A DNA stretch of 64,000 nucleotides from Cupriavidus necator N-1 (GCF_000219215.1 NC_015726.1:1426001-1490000); one strand, 5' to 3'; positions 1 through 8,431 are shown, counted from the stretch's first letter. Notes: generated from the letters alone by a model not told the origin. Numbers and translations are program-made.

Positions 1-51
1 GTCGGCGCCGAGGGCCTCGGTGAGCCGCTGGGCGAATTGGCCGGTTTGCAT
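1..51 (-). CDS. N-terminal fragment of a gene cut by the window edge
   Basis: An ATG on the minus strand (49-51) opens a frame that runs off the window after 17 codons (MQTGQFAQRLTEALGAD). It starts 15 bp after the stop of the upstream GntR-type regulator gene on the same strand, so the two are probably co-transcribed. The short peptide resembles the start of FAD-linked oxidases of the GlcD/DLD family. That would suit a lactate- or 2-hydroxyacid-responsive FCD regulator, but 17 residues cannot prove it. Only the existence of an open frame is seen; the function is a guess. Confidence 0.4.
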   Translation of the reverse strand, partial: MQTGQFAQRLTEALGAD

Positions 52-66
52 GATGGCGGTGTCGTT

Positions 67-816
67 TCAGGAAAGGGAAGGGTGGCTGCTGGCGCGCGCT
101 GTCGACGTTTCATCGGCGCGCGTGCGCAGCACAAGGCCAAGTCGGCGTGCGGCGCATTGCAGGTGCGTCACCGCGGCGGCGCGGGCTGCCGCGGCATCGC
201 CACGGCGGATAGCATCGACGATCGCTTCATGCTCGGCATGCACGGTCTCGGCCAGGCCGGCCTGGCGCAGCGTATTGGCGCGCGCGGTGGCCACGGCCTG
301 GTGCAGCTGCAGGTTCAGGTACTGCAGCAGCTGGCGGTAGTAGGGGTTGTGCGTGGCGGCGGCAATGCCGATATGGAAGGCGGCGTCGATATCGGCGGCC
401 GGCTGCGGGTCATAGAGATGAGCGTGCAGCCGCTGCAGCAACCCGCTCAGTGCGGCCACGTCCTCATCGCTGCGGCGCGCGGCGGCCAGCGCCGCGGCGG
501 CGCCTTCCAGGTCGATGCGCAGGTCGTACAGGTCCGCCAGCCCGCTGGCGTCGATATCGGGTTCGCGCGGCAGCTGGAACCCCGCCGCGCCGGTACGCGA
601 GCGCACCGTGCAGCCAACGCCCTGGCGTGACTCGACGAACCCCTGCGAGCGCAGGTGCTCGGTGACTTCGCGGATCACCGCGGCGCTGACGCCGTACTGC
701 TCGGCCAGCTGCCTGCCGGTCGGCAGCCGACTGCCGACGGGGTAGGTGCCGTTTTCGATGTCGGCGCGCAGCTGGCGGGTGACCTGTTCGGTGAGGGTGA
801 CGGCGCGGGTTCGCAT
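67..816 (-). CDS. GntR family (FadR/FCD subfamily) transcriptional regulator
   Basis: This 249-residue protein has an N-terminal winged helix-turn-helix (residues about 5-75, with the recognition stretch LAEQYGVSAAVIREVTEHLR) and an all-helical FCD effector domain (about 85-220). FCD domains usually bind a carboxylate ligand, with or without a metal, and release the dimer from DNA. The length is normal for the subfamily. It precedes a truncated gene on the same strand with a 15 bp gap, so it probably controls its own operon. LldR- or GlcC-like regulators of lactate or glycolate genes belong to this subfamily, and the nearby lutAB genes fit that role, but the effector cannot be read from sequence. 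Confidence 0.85.
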   Translation of the reverse strand: MRTRAVTLTEQVTRQLRADIENGTYPVGSRLPTGRQLAEQYGVSAAVIREVTEHLRSQGFVESRQGVGCTVRSRTGAAGFQLPREPDIDASGLADLYDLRIDLEGAAAALAAARRSDEDVAALSGLLQRLHAHLYDPQPAADIDAAFHIGIAAATHNPYYRQLLQYLNLQLHQAVATARANTLRQAGLAETVHAEHEAIVDAIRRGDAAAARAAAVTHLQCAARRLGLVLRTRADETSTARASSHPSLS

Positions 817-897
817 GGGTGCCGATTATAAGGTTTGCTGGTTATCTGAAAACATAGGGTAAACCATTGAATTGGGATGGCCGCAGCCCCAAAGCAA

Positions 898-932
898 AAC
901 GCGCGGACTGCCATGATGGCAGTCCGCGCGTT
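898..932 (-). terminator. Rho-independent terminator downstream of the IclR gene
   Basis: A perfect 15 bp inverted repeat (898-912 and 918-932, arms AACGCGCGGACTGCC) has a 5-nt loop. Read on the minus strand it is followed by TTTTGCTTT. It lies 26 bp past the stop of the IclR-type gene, so it should end that transcript before the GntR gene. Confidence 0.85.
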
Positions 933-957
933 GGCGGTGGCTGGTGATTCGGTCTTT

Positions 958-1743
958 TCAGGCGGCAGCTTCGGTCACGTAGCCCATGCCGCGCGAGATC
1001 TGCAGCGCCGTGTCCTTCAGGTTCTGCAGCCAGCTGTCCTGCAGCCGGTCGGCCGGCGCCGACAGCGACAGCCCGGCCACCAGCCGGCGCGAATCGTCAT
1101 AGATGCCGGCAGCAATGCAGCGCACGCCAAGTTCCAGCTCTTCATTGTCGCGCGCATAGCCGTTGGAGCGCACCCAGCTGAGTTCCCGCTCGAGCTTGGT
1201 CAGGTCGGTGATCGAGGTGCGCGTATGTCCGGCCAGCCCGGTGCGGGTGGCGTAGTTGCGCACGCGCGCGGCTTCGTCCGCAGCCAGGAACAGCTTGCCG
1301 ACCGAGGTCAGGTGCAGCGGCGCGCGGCCGCCGATGGCGCGCACCACCTGCATGCCCGAGCGCTCGCTGTAGGCGCGCTCGATGTAGACGATCTCGTCGC
1401 CCTGGCGCACCGACAGGTTCACGGTCTGGCCGGTGACGCGGTGCAGCGCGCGCATCGGCGCCAGCGCCGCGTCGCGCACCGACAGGCGTGCCTTGACCAG
1501 GTTGCCCAGTTCCAGCAGCCGCATGCCGAGCCGGTAGCTGCCGGGATCGGAGCGGTCGACAAAGCGGCAGGCCACCATGTCGTTGAGGATGCGGTGGGCA
1601 GTTGAGGGATGCAGCCCCGTGGCCAGTGACAGCTCTTTCAGGCTGACCGGGTCGGCGTGCTGCGCGAGCGCGTCCAGCAGGGTCATCATGCGCTCGATGA
1701 CCTGGATGGACGTCTTGCCGGGTGACTTGTCTGCGTCGGACAT
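958..1743 (-). CDS. IclR family transcriptional regulator
   Basis: This 261-residue protein has an N-terminal IclR winged helix (about 12-75, with KELSLATGLHPSTAHRILND as recognition region) and a C-terminal IclR effector-binding domain (about 90-255, including SVGKLFLA and the NEELELGVRCIAAGI segment). The family normally controls catabolic operons and often its own gene. It is divergent from the lutA-like gene across a 235 bp region containing TGAAA/TTTCA repeats, so it most likely regulates the lut operon. That link is inferred from position. The effector is unknown. A strong terminator follows the gene. Confidence 0.88.
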   Translation of the reverse strand: MSDADKSPGKTSIQVIERMMTLLDALAQHADPVSLKELSLATGLHPSTAHRILNDMVACRFVDRSDPGSYRLGMRLLELGNLVKARLSVRDAALAPMRALHRVTGQTVNLSVRQGDEIVYIERAYSERSGMQVVRAIGGRAPLHLTSVGKLFLAADEAARVRNYATRTGLAGHTRTSITDLTKLERELSWVRSNGYARDNEELELGVRCIAAGIYDDSRRLVAGLSLSAPADRLQDSWLQNLKDTALQISRGMGYVTEAAA

Positions 1744-1810
1744 AGATGGGAAAAAGAAAAATGTTGCCTTGCGGCATTTTTAAGCGTCTGCCTGATTCTA
1801 TCTCGCATTG

Positions 1811-1831
1811 TGAAAATTTCAATAGGTGAAA
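1811..1831. promoter_or_regulatory. Candidate IclR operator in the iclR/lutA divergent region
   Basis: TTTCA (1817-1821) and TGAAA (1827-1831) form a perfect dyad with a 5 bp spacer. It overlaps a second palindrome, TGAAAATTTCA (1811-1821), giving three half-sites in 21 bp. The site lies between the two divergent starts. Assignment to the adjacent IclR protein is inference. Confidence 0.45.
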
Positions 1832-1978
1832 TGACATTACCGTAAGAAATGCCCGGTGATGTCGCTCGCGTAAGTGATGTGCATTGCACCCGATTCACGC
1901 CCTTGCTGAACGGTTTGTGCGCCACGCGCGACGCAAACGCGCATAATTGTGGGGTTTCGGGGTCTGGAGAAGTCGACA

Positions 1979-2704
1979 ATGCGAGTTGGTCTGTTCGCCA
2001 CCTGCCTGGTGGACCTGATGCGTCCGGAAATCGGGTTTTCGGTGCTCAAGCTGCTGGAAGCCGCCGGCTACGAGGTCATGGTGCCCGAGGCGCAGACCTG
2101 CTGCGGCCAGCCGGCCTACAACTCGGGCGAGCGCGCGGTGTCGCGCGACCTGGCGGAGAAATTCCTGCGCGAGTTCGAGATGTTCGACTACATCGTGGTG
2201 CCGTCGGGCAGTTGCGGCGGCATGATCCGCCAGCATTACGGCGACCTGCTGCACAACGATCCCGAACTCAACGGCCGCTACGAGCGCCTGCGCGAACGCG
2301 TGTTCGAGCTGACGGATTTCCTGGTCAACGTGGCCAGGGTGCAGACGCTGCCGTCGTCGTTCTCGGGCCATGTCACCTATCACGATTCCTGTTCCGGCCT
2401 GCGCGAGCTGGGCGTCAAGCAGCAGCCGCGTGAGCTGCTGTCGCGCCTGCCGGGCGTGCAGCTGACAGAAATGAAGGATTGCGAAGCCTGCTGCGGTTTT
2501 GGCGGCACCTTCTCGGTCAAGTACGGCAATATCTCGACGGCGATCGTCGATGAGAAGTGCGCCAACATCAAGGCCAGCGGCGCCGATACGGTGGTGCTGG
2601 GCGACCTGGGTTGCATCCTCAATATCGAAGGCCGCCTGCGCCGCACCGGCGACAGCAGCACGCGCGTGCTGCATATCGCCCAGGTGCTAGCGGGCGACGC
2701 CTGA
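1979..2704 (+). CDS. lutA: Lactate utilization protein A-like iron-sulfur oxidoreductase
   Basis: This 241-residue protein carries two cysteine-rich CCG-type domains, seen as the TCCGQPAYNSG segment (about residue 40) and the DCEACCGFGGTFSVK segment (about 170), plus HDSCSGLRELG. These ligate Fe-S centres in LutA/GlpC-like subunits. In the LutABC family the complex oxidises L-lactate to pyruvate. The ATG at 1979 is preceded by GGAGA at 8 bp spacing and gives the usual MRVGLFATC start. lutB begins 29 bp downstream. The IclR-type gene is divergent upstream. LutA is firm as a family call; the substrate is inferred from the family. Confidence 0.88.
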   Translation: MRVGLFATCLVDLMRPEIGFSVLKLLEAAGYEVMVPEAQTCCGQPAYNSGERAVSRDLAEKFLREFEMFDYIVVPSGSCGGMIRQHYGDLLHNDPELNGRYERLRERVFELTDFLVNVARVQTLPSSFSGHVTYHDSCSGLRELGVKQQPRELLSRLPGVQLTEMKDCEACCGFGGTFSVKYGNISTAIVDEKCANIKASGADTVVLGDLGCILNIEGRLRRTGDSSTRVLHIAQVLAGDA

Positions 2705-2733
2705 CATCCGCTGAAATCCGGGGAATCGCCACG

Positions 2734-4146
2734 ATGCAAGTCCACAGCATGGAATTCAAGGCGCGCGCCGGCCAGAAGCTGGCCGACCAGCGCCTGCAGC
2801 AGAACCTGAAGAAGCTTTCGACCAAGTTCGTCACGGCCCGCGCGGATGCGATCCGCGATATCGACTTCGACGCCACGCGCGAGGCCCTCAAGGAGCGCCG
2901 CAACCGCGCGCTGGAAAACCTCGACGTCTGGCTGGCCACCTTCGAAGAGAACGCGACCAGGCGCGGCGCCACGGTGCTGTTTGCCGAGACCACCGCCGAT
3001 GCCGCGCGCCTGGTGGCCGAGATCGCGCAGAAGCATGGCGTGAAGAAGGTCATCAAGAGCAAGTCCATGGTGACCGAGGAAATGCGGCTGAACCAGGTGC
3101 TCGGCGAGATGGGCGTGCAGAGCATCGAGACCGACCTGGGCGAATACATCCTGCAGATCAACGACTCGGAGCCGCCGTCGCACATCATTGCGCCGGTGGT
3201 GCACAAGGACAAGGACGAGATCGCCGACCTGTTCGCCAGGGTTCACCACAAGCCGCGGCTGACCGAGATCCCGGAGATGACGCGCGAGGCGCGCGAAGTG
3301 CTGCGGCCCGAGTTCCTGAGCGCCGACATGGGCGTCACCGGCGGCAACTTCATCATTGCCGAGACCGGCTCGGTGGCGGTGGTCACCAACGAGGGCAACG
3401 AAGGCATGTGCACGGTGATGCCGCGCGTGCACGTGGCCGTGACCGGCATCGAAAAGGTGCTGCCGACGCTGGAAGACCTGGCCACGGTGATGCGCCTGCT
3501 GCCGCGCTCGGCCACCGGCCAGGCCATCTCGAACTACTTCTCGCTGCTGACCGGCCCGCGCGCCGAGGGCGAGCGCGACGGCCCCGAGCACATGTACTTC
3601 GTGCTGGTCGATGGCGGCCGCACCGGGCTGATCGGCGGCGACTTCCAGGAGATGCTGCGCTGTATCCGCTGCGGCGCCTGCATGAATCATTGCCCGGTGT
3701 ACCAGAAGATCGGCGGCCATGCCTATGGCTGGGTCTACCCGGGACCGATGGGCAGCGTGCTGACGCCAAGCTATGTCGGCCTCGCCAATGCGATCGACCT
3801 GCCACAGGCGGCGACCATGTGCGGCGAGTGCAACCGCGTGTGCCCGGCATCGATCCCGCTGTCGGACCTGCTGCGCAAGCTGCGCGAGAAGCAGATGGAA
3901 CGCGGGCTGCGCCCATGGCAGGAGCGCTTCGCGCTGCAGGCGTGGGGCTACGTCGCCAAGCGCCCGGAGCTGTATGCCTTTGCCACCCGCATCGGCGCCT
4001 GGCTGCTGGGCCGCATGGGCGGCAGCAACAAGCTGATTGCCAGCCTGCCGATGGCCGGCAAGGGCTGGACCGAAACCCGCGACATGCCGGCCCCGTCGGG
4101 CCGCACGTTCCGCGAACTGTACAAGGAAAGGAGGGCACGTTCATGA
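2734..4146 (+). CDS. lutB: Lactate utilization protein B-like ferredoxin-type iron-sulfur protein
   Basis: This 470-residue protein has an N-terminal LUD-type domain (about 60-290) and then two [4Fe-4S] motifs: CIRCGACMNHCPVY near residue 310 and CGECNRVCPASIPL near 365. A C-terminal DUF3390-like helical region follows. Length and order match LutB/YkgF. The chosen ATG at 2734 has GGGGAA upstream; an alternative ATG lies at 2749. It presumably passes electrons from lactate through LutA to the respiratory chain. The stop codon overlaps the start of the next small gene in an ATGA junction, so translation is coupled. Confidence 0.88.
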   Translation: MQVHSMEFKARAGQKLADQRLQQNLKKLSTKFVTARADAIRDIDFDATREALKERRNRALENLDVWLATFEENATRRGATVLFAETTADAARLVAEIAQKHGVKKVIKSKSMVTEEMRLNQVLGEMGVQSIETDLGEYILQINDSEPPSHIIAPVVHKDKDEIADLFARVHHKPRLTEIPEMTREAREVLRPEFLSADMGVTGGNFIIAETGSVAVVTNEGNEGMCTVMPRVHVAVTGIEKVLPTLEDLATVMRLLPRSATGQAISNYFSLLTGPRAEGERDGPEHMYFVLVDGGRTGLIGGDFQEMLRCIRCGACMNHCPVYQKIGGHAYGWVYPGPMGSVLTPSYVGLANAIDLPQAATMCGECNRVCPASIPLSDLLRKLREKQMERGLRPWQERFALQAWGYVAKRPELYAFATRIGAWLLGRMGGSNKLIASLPMAGKGWTETRDMPAPSGRTFRELYKERRARS

Positions 4147-4412
4147 GCGCCGCCAACAACGAAGCACTGGCGCGCATGCGTGCCGCACTGGACCAGCACC
4201 TGGCCGGATCGATGCCCGCTGGCGACCTGGTGCGCGCATGGCGCGAAGCCGGTACGGGGCTGGCGCTGCCGCCGGTCTACGGGCAGGCAATGGAAGAGCT
4301 GCTGCGCCGGCTCGAGATGTCGGCAGTGTTCGCGCAGGATAGCTGCTCGTTCTCGAGCTCGGCTGTGACAGACCAGCTGACGCGCTGGCTGGACAAGGCG
4401 GCAACAGTCTGA
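4143..4412 (+). CDS. Small hypothetical protein in the lutC position
   Basis: The 89-residue product is translationally coupled to lutB through an ATGA overlap (4143-4146). It is mostly helical, with no signal peptide, membrane segment or metal motif; one cysteine lies near the C-terminus in a DSCSFSSS stretch. It has no LUD-domain resemblance and is under half the length of LutC (about 220 residues), so I do not call it LutC. Base composition is like its neighbours, so it is a real gene. A role as accessory or assembly factor for LutAB is a guess from position. Confidence 0.7.
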   Translation: MSAANNEALARMRAALDQHLAGSMPAGDLVRAWREAGTGLALPPVYGQAMEELLRRLEMSAVFAQDSCSFSSSAVTDQLTRWLDKAATV

Positions 4413-4430
4413 GGCTTCAGTACAGCACCA

Positions 4431-5318
4431 CTAACCCTTCATCATCCCCGTCAGCGTATCCACGAATTCCAGCGACAGCCGCGACAGCGGTTCGGTCTGC
4501 ACATGGAAGATCTGCACCGAGGCATTGACCTTGGTGCGTACCGGCACCGCGACGATATTGGGCCAGCTCTGGCCGAACACGGTCATGGCATCGACCAGCG
4601 CGATGCCGGCGCCGGCCTGCGCCAGCGCGCGCGCCACGTGCGCCTGCTCCACCTGCACGCGCATATCGGGCTGGTTGCCCTCGCTGCCGAACATCTCATG
4701 GACCAGCAATCCGAACGGCACGTCCGGTCCGTAGCCGATCAGGTCCTCCCCGACCAGCTCGGCCGGGCGCACCCAACTCCGCGTGGCCAGCCGGTGATCC
4801 ACCGGCACCAGCGCCACGATCGCGTTCTTTACCAGCAGGCGCGCCTCCAGGTTGGGGTGCACCAGCGGCATGTTCGACACGGCCAGGTCCACCTGTCCCG
4901 ACAGTAACGCGCGCAGCATATTGCCGGGGATCTGCGTACGCACCACCACCCGCACCGCCGGGTGCGCAGCGCGAAAGCTCGCGATGGCGCGCGGCAGCAC
5001 GGTCTGGCCCAGGTTGGGGCTGCATGTGAGGCGCAGGCTGCCGGTGCGGTTGGCCGCGAGGTCCTCGGCGATCTCGTTGACGCGCTCGATCCCTTCATAG
5101 ACCGCATTCACTTCGCCCAGCAGGCGCCGCGCTTCCGGCGTAGGGTAGAGCCGCCCCTTGGTGCGGCGGAACAATTCCAGGCCGAGGCGTTGCTCGGTGT
5201 GCGACATCAACCGGCTGATGGCCGGCTGCGACACGTACAGCAGCTTGGACGCACCGCTGATCGAGCCGGTCAGCATCACCGCGCGGAACACCTCGATCTG
5301 GCGCAGGTTCATTTTCAT
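4431..5318 (-). CDS. LysR family transcriptional regulator
   Basis: This is a 295-residue LysR-type regulator. The N-terminal helix-turn-helix spans about 3-62 (FRAVMLTGSISGASKLLYVSQPAIS), and a periplasmic-binding-protein-like effector domain spans about 90-290. It converges on the lut operon (18 bp between stops) and is divergent from the ornithine cyclodeaminase-like gene. By the usual LysR arrangement, that divergent operon is the likely target. Two dyads lie in the 151 bp region between the two genes. The ligand is unknown; members next to amino-acid genes often sense an amino or keto acid. Confidence 0.88.
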   Translation of the reverse strand: MKMNLRQIEVFRAVMLTGSISGASKLLYVSQPAISRLMSHTEQRLGLELFRRTKGRLYPTPEARRLLGEVNAVYEGIERVNEIAEDLAANRTGSLRLTCSPNLGQTVLPRAIASFRAAHPAVRVVVRTQIPGNMLRALLSGQVDLAVSNMPLVHPNLEARLLVKNAIVALVPVDHRLATRSWVRPAELVGEDLIGYGPDVPFGLLVHEMFGSEGNQPDMRVQVEQAHVARALAQAGAGIALVDAMTVFGQSWPNIVAVPVRTKVNASVQIFHVQTEPLSRLSLEFVDTLTGMMKG

Positions 5319-5322
5319 GACA

Positions 5323-5361
5323 TTAACCTGATGTTAAGGCTGGCGGACATATAAGCATATG
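5323..5361. promoter_or_regulatory. Candidate LysR-type operators
   Basis: Two dyads sit just upstream of the lysR start. One is TTAAC-CTGAT-GTTAA (5323-5337). The other is CATAT-AAGC-ATATG (5348-5361). Both have AT-rich arms and the T...A symmetry of LysR boxes. The first is within 5 bp of the regulator start codon, which suits autorepression. Binding is inferred, not shown. Confidence 0.4.
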
Positions 5362-5469
5362 ACAGTCAATGGCGCCATACCTACACTGAACTCCATCGAC
5401 ACACGCCGCGCGCCGCAGGGCACGCACCAGCGATGTGCAGGGTTTTCCATCCCGGAGGCAGGAGACTGT

Positions 5470-6471
5470 ATGAGCGACATCCATCTCACCTACATCAACG
5501 GCAAGGACATCGCGCGCCTGGAAATGACCGACGCCGAGATCCTCGACGCGGTCGAGCAGGCGCTCGTGGCGCAGGGCAACGGCCAGACCGTGATCGAGCC
5601 ACGCGTGCACCTGATTCCCGACCCCGCCTTCAACGGCCACTTCAACGTGTTGCGCGGCTATGTGGCGCCGCTGGGGCTGGCAGGCGTCAAGATCGTCGGC
5701 GACTTCGTCGACAACTACAAGCTCGGGCTGCCATCGGAAATGGCGATGCTCAACCTGTTCGATCCGCGCACCGGCATGCCGGTGGCGATGATCGATGCCA
5801 CCTTCATTACCGATGCCCGCACCGGCGCGCTAACCGCGCTCGGCGCCAAGCATCTGGCGCGCCGCAACAGCAAGGTGCTGGGCCATATCGGCGCGCGCGG
5901 CACCTCCTACTGGAATGTGCGCCTGCTCGACAGCCTGTTCGACTTCGACGAGATCCGCGTGCACTCGCGCCGCCCCGAAAGCCGCAATGCCTTCGCCGCG
6001 AGGCTGGAGCGTGATCTCGGCAAGAAGATCGTCGTCACCGAAGACTGGGAGTCGTGCGTGCGCGGCGCCGATATCGTGATCGAGGCCTCGCGCCTGGAGC
6101 GGCCGACGCCGATGCTGAAGACCGAGTGGATCAAGCCCGGCGCCTTTATCGTGCCGTACGGCACCATGAGCGCGGTCGAGCTGTCGCTGACCGACATCAT
6201 GACCAGGATGGTGGTGGATGACTGGGGCCAGTGCAAGGGCGGCATGTTCGGCTCGCTGCGCGCGCATGTGGAAGCCGGCAAGCTGTCGGAACAGACGCTC
6301 TATGCCGAACTGGGCGAGATCGTCGCCGGGCGCAAGCCGGGCCGCCAGAGCGACGACGAGACCAACCTGTTCTGGCACCGCGGCCTGTCGCTGAGCGATA
6401 TCGCGCTGGGCCACGCTATCCTGAAAAAGGCCGAGAGCCGCGGCCTGGGCCAGAGGTTGCTCTACGCATGA
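5470..6471 (+). CDS. Ornithine cyclodeaminase / mu-crystallin family protein
   Basis: The 333-residue product has the OCD/mu-crystallin fold: an N-terminal substrate region (RVHLIPDP) and a Rossmann NAD(P)-binding region (about 125-250, starting at GALTALGAKHLARRNSKVLGHIG). Family members are ornithine cyclodeaminases, alanine dehydrogenases, or reductases of cyclic imines such as pyrroline-2-carboxylate. The start at 5470 has a strong Shine-Dalgarno (GGAGGCAGGAG). The usual GxGxxG is replaced by GHIGARGTS, as in some divergent members. The stop overlaps the next start (ATGA). The exact substrate cannot be told; the adjacent binding-protein genes suggest catabolism of an imported amino-acid-like compound. 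Confidence 0.8.
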   Translation: MSDIHLTYINGKDIARLEMTDAEILDAVEQALVAQGNGQTVIEPRVHLIPDPAFNGHFNVLRGYVAPLGLAGVKIVGDFVDNYKLGLPSEMAMLNLFDPRTGMPVAMIDATFITDARTGALTALGAKHLARRNSKVLGHIGARGTSYWNVRLLDSLFDFDEIRVHSRRPESRNAFAARLERDLGKKIVVTEDWESCVRGADIVIEASRLERPTPMLKTEWIKPGAFIVPYGTMSAVELSLTDIMTRMVVDDWGQCKGGMFGSLRAHVEAGKLSEQTLYAELGEIVAGRKPGRQSDDETNLFWHRGLSLSDIALGHAILKKAESRGLGQRLLYA

Positions 6472-7304
6472 TCGCCAACGCCCGCATGTACTCGGTCAGC
6501 GCGCCGGTGGAGCAGGCGTGGCGCGCGCTGTTGGCGCACGTGGCCGACCGCGCCGGCGTGGACCTGCCATATGTCGAACATCCCGCGCCGGCCCCGGTCA
6601 ACGCGTTGTGGGCGCGGCTGGACTGCGGCTGCGTATTCATGTGCGGCTATCCCTATGCCAGCGCGCCGGCAACGCCGCAATTGCTGGCCGCGCCGGTGCC
6701 GGCGCTGGCGCGCTACGGCGGGCGCCCGGTCTACTTCAGCGAATTCATCGTGCGTGCTGACGCGCCGGTGCAGGCGCTGGCGCAGACCTTCGGCGCTCGG
6801 CTGGCATGCATGCTGCCTGAGTCCAACTCGGGCTACAACGCGCCGCGCCATCACCTGATGCGGCTGGCGCCGGCCGGCACCCGTGCGCTGTACCGGCCTG
6901 CCGCCGCACCCACGCCGACCCCGCGCCAAGTCATCGACGCGGTCATCGGCGGGGATGCCGAGGTGGGAGTGGTCGACAGCTATGTGCTGGACCTGCTGCG
7001 CCGCTTCGAACCCGGGCTCGCGGGGCAGCTGAAAACGCTGGAGGTGACCCCGGCCGCGCCGATCCCGCCGCTGGTCGCCTCCGCGCAGGCCGACCCGCAC
7101 GAGTGCGCGTATGTGCGTGCCGCGCTGCTGACGCTGCATGAGGGTGCAACGGGGAGCGCGTTGCTGTCCATGCTGGGGCTGGCGCGCTTTGCGCCGGTGC
7201 AACCGGCCGACTATGCCGTTCTGCCTGAACTCGCACGCGAAGCGGACCAGGCGGGGTTTGCGCTGACCGATGCCGGACCGGGCACGGCCAAGCACGATAA
7301 CTAG
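6468..7304 (+). CDS. PhnD/SsuA-like substrate-binding protein lacking a signal peptide
   Basis: This 278-residue protein is coupled to the preceding OCD gene by an ATGA overlap. Segments such as PVYFSEFIVRADAPVQALAQ, GARLACMLPESNSGYNAPRH and GDAEVGVVDSYVLDLLRRFEP resemble the PhnD/ABC phosphonate-type periplasmic fold. There is no obvious signal peptide: the N-terminus MIANARMYSVSAPVEQAW is not hydrophobic. It may therefore act in the cytoplasm as a ligand-binding or enzyme-like protein, or be exported by another route. Function is unknown beyond fold class. Confidence 0.65.
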   Translation: MIANARMYSVSAPVEQAWRALLAHVADRAGVDLPYVEHPAPAPVNALWARLDCGCVFMCGYPYASAPATPQLLAAPVPALARYGGRPVYFSEFIVRADAPVQALAQTFGARLACMLPESNSGYNAPRHHLMRLAPAGTRALYRPAAAPTPTPRQVIDAVIGGDAEVGVVDSYVLDLLRRFEPGLAGQLKTLEVTPAAPIPPLVASAQADPHECAYVRAALLTLHEGATGSALLSMLGLARFAPVQPADYAVLPELAREADQAGFALTDAGPGTAKHDN

Positions 7305-7360
7305 ACTGCCGGCGCGGTGGGGGAGCCAAGCCTGATCACTGCCAAATAGGGGAAACCGTC

Positions 7361-8407
7361 ATGAAGACCGCTGTGAAACCTGATGTGGAAGCTGCCGTGA
7401 AGCCCGCCGTAAATCCTGTCCTTCGACGCATGGCCATGCGCTGCATACTTGCCTGCATCGCGGCCTGCGCCCCGTGGCTCGCTGCCGCACCCGCGCTGGC
7501 CCAGCCGCCTGGGTATCCCGCCAAGCCGGTGCGCATCGTGGTGCCGTTCGCCGCCGGCGGGCCCGCCGATGTGCTCGGCCGCGCGGTCGGCGAAGGCATC
7601 GCCAAGGCCACCGGCCAGAGCGTGCTGGTGGAGAACAAGGCCGGCGCCGCCGGCACCATCGGCGTCGACATGGTGGCCAAGGCCGCGCCCGACGGCTATA
7701 CGCTGGCGCTGGTGCCGGTCGGCAATATCGCGGTGAACCCCACGCTGATGCCGAACCTGCCGTACAAGCCGGCCGACCTGGCGCCGGTGGCGATGCTGGC
7801 CACCGCCGAGAACGTGCTGGTGGTCAATGCGGCCACGCCAGTCAAATCGCTGGCGGAACTGCTCAAGCTGGCCGGGCAGAAGCCGGGTGAGCTGAGCTTT
7901 GCTTCGCCCGGCGCCGGCAGCCAGGCGCACTTGGCCGGCGAACTGCTGCAGCTGGATGCCCATGTCAAGCTGAACCACGTGCCGTACAAGGGCATCAGCC
8001 CGGCCATGACCGATGTGGTCGGCGGCCAGGTGACGATGATGTTCGCGCAGATGTCGGCGGCGCTGCCCTATATCAAGGCCGGCAAGCTGCGCCCGCTGGG
8101 TGTGGCCAGCGCCAAGCGCTCGGCGGTGCTGCCCGATGTACCGACCATCGCCGAACAGGGCTTCCCGAAGTTCGAGGCGTTGTCGTGGTATGCGCTGATG
8201 GCCCCGGCCGGTACGCCCGCGGAGATCGTGCGCAAGCTCAGTCAGCATGTTGATGCAGTGCTGGCTGATGCGACGCTGAAGGAAAAGCTGGCCACGCTGG
8301 GGATGGAAGCGGCCGGCGGCACGCCGCAGCAGCTTGCCACCACCATCCAGAAGGAAAGCACGCGCTGGGCCGGCGTGATTCGGCAGCGGCATATCACTAT
8401 CGACTGA
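7361..8407 (+). CDS. Bug-family (tripartite tricarboxylate transporter) periplasmic binding protein
   Basis: This is a 348-residue TctC/Bug protein. It has an export signal (about 24-47, ending APALAQ) and the family hallmarks PVRIVVPFAAGGPADVLGR, VENKAGAAGTIG, NHVPYKG and DVPTIAEQGFP. Bug proteins bind carboxylates or amino acids in the periplasm, and most are orphan, as here: no TctA or TctB gene is nearby. An unusual 23-residue leader with repeated VKP units precedes the hydrophobic signal. An internal ATG at 7430 would give a normal signal peptide but lacks a ribosome site, while 7361 has GGGGAAA. Ligand unknown. Confidence 0.88.
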   Translation: MKTAVKPDVEAAVKPAVNPVLRRMAMRCILACIAACAPWLAAAPALAQPPGYPAKPVRIVVPFAAGGPADVLGRAVGEGIAKATGQSVLVENKAGAAGTIGVDMVAKAAPDGYTLALVPVGNIAVNPTLMPNLPYKPADLAPVAMLATAENVLVVNAATPVKSLAELLKLAGQKPGELSFASPGAGSQAHLAGELLQLDAHVKLNHVPYKGISPAMTDVVGGQVTMMFAQMSAALPYIKAGKLRPLGVASAKRSAVLPDVPTIAEQGFPKFEALSWYALMAPAGTPAEIVRKLSQHVDAVLADATLKEKLATLGMEAAGGTPQQLATTIQKESTRWAGVIRQRHITID

Positions 8408-8431
8408 CGCGTCGCGCACTGGCATGAAAAA

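Noticed and set aside
4143..4412. Labelling the third lut gene as LutC
   Set aside because: It is 89 residues without any LUD-domain pattern; position alone is not enough.
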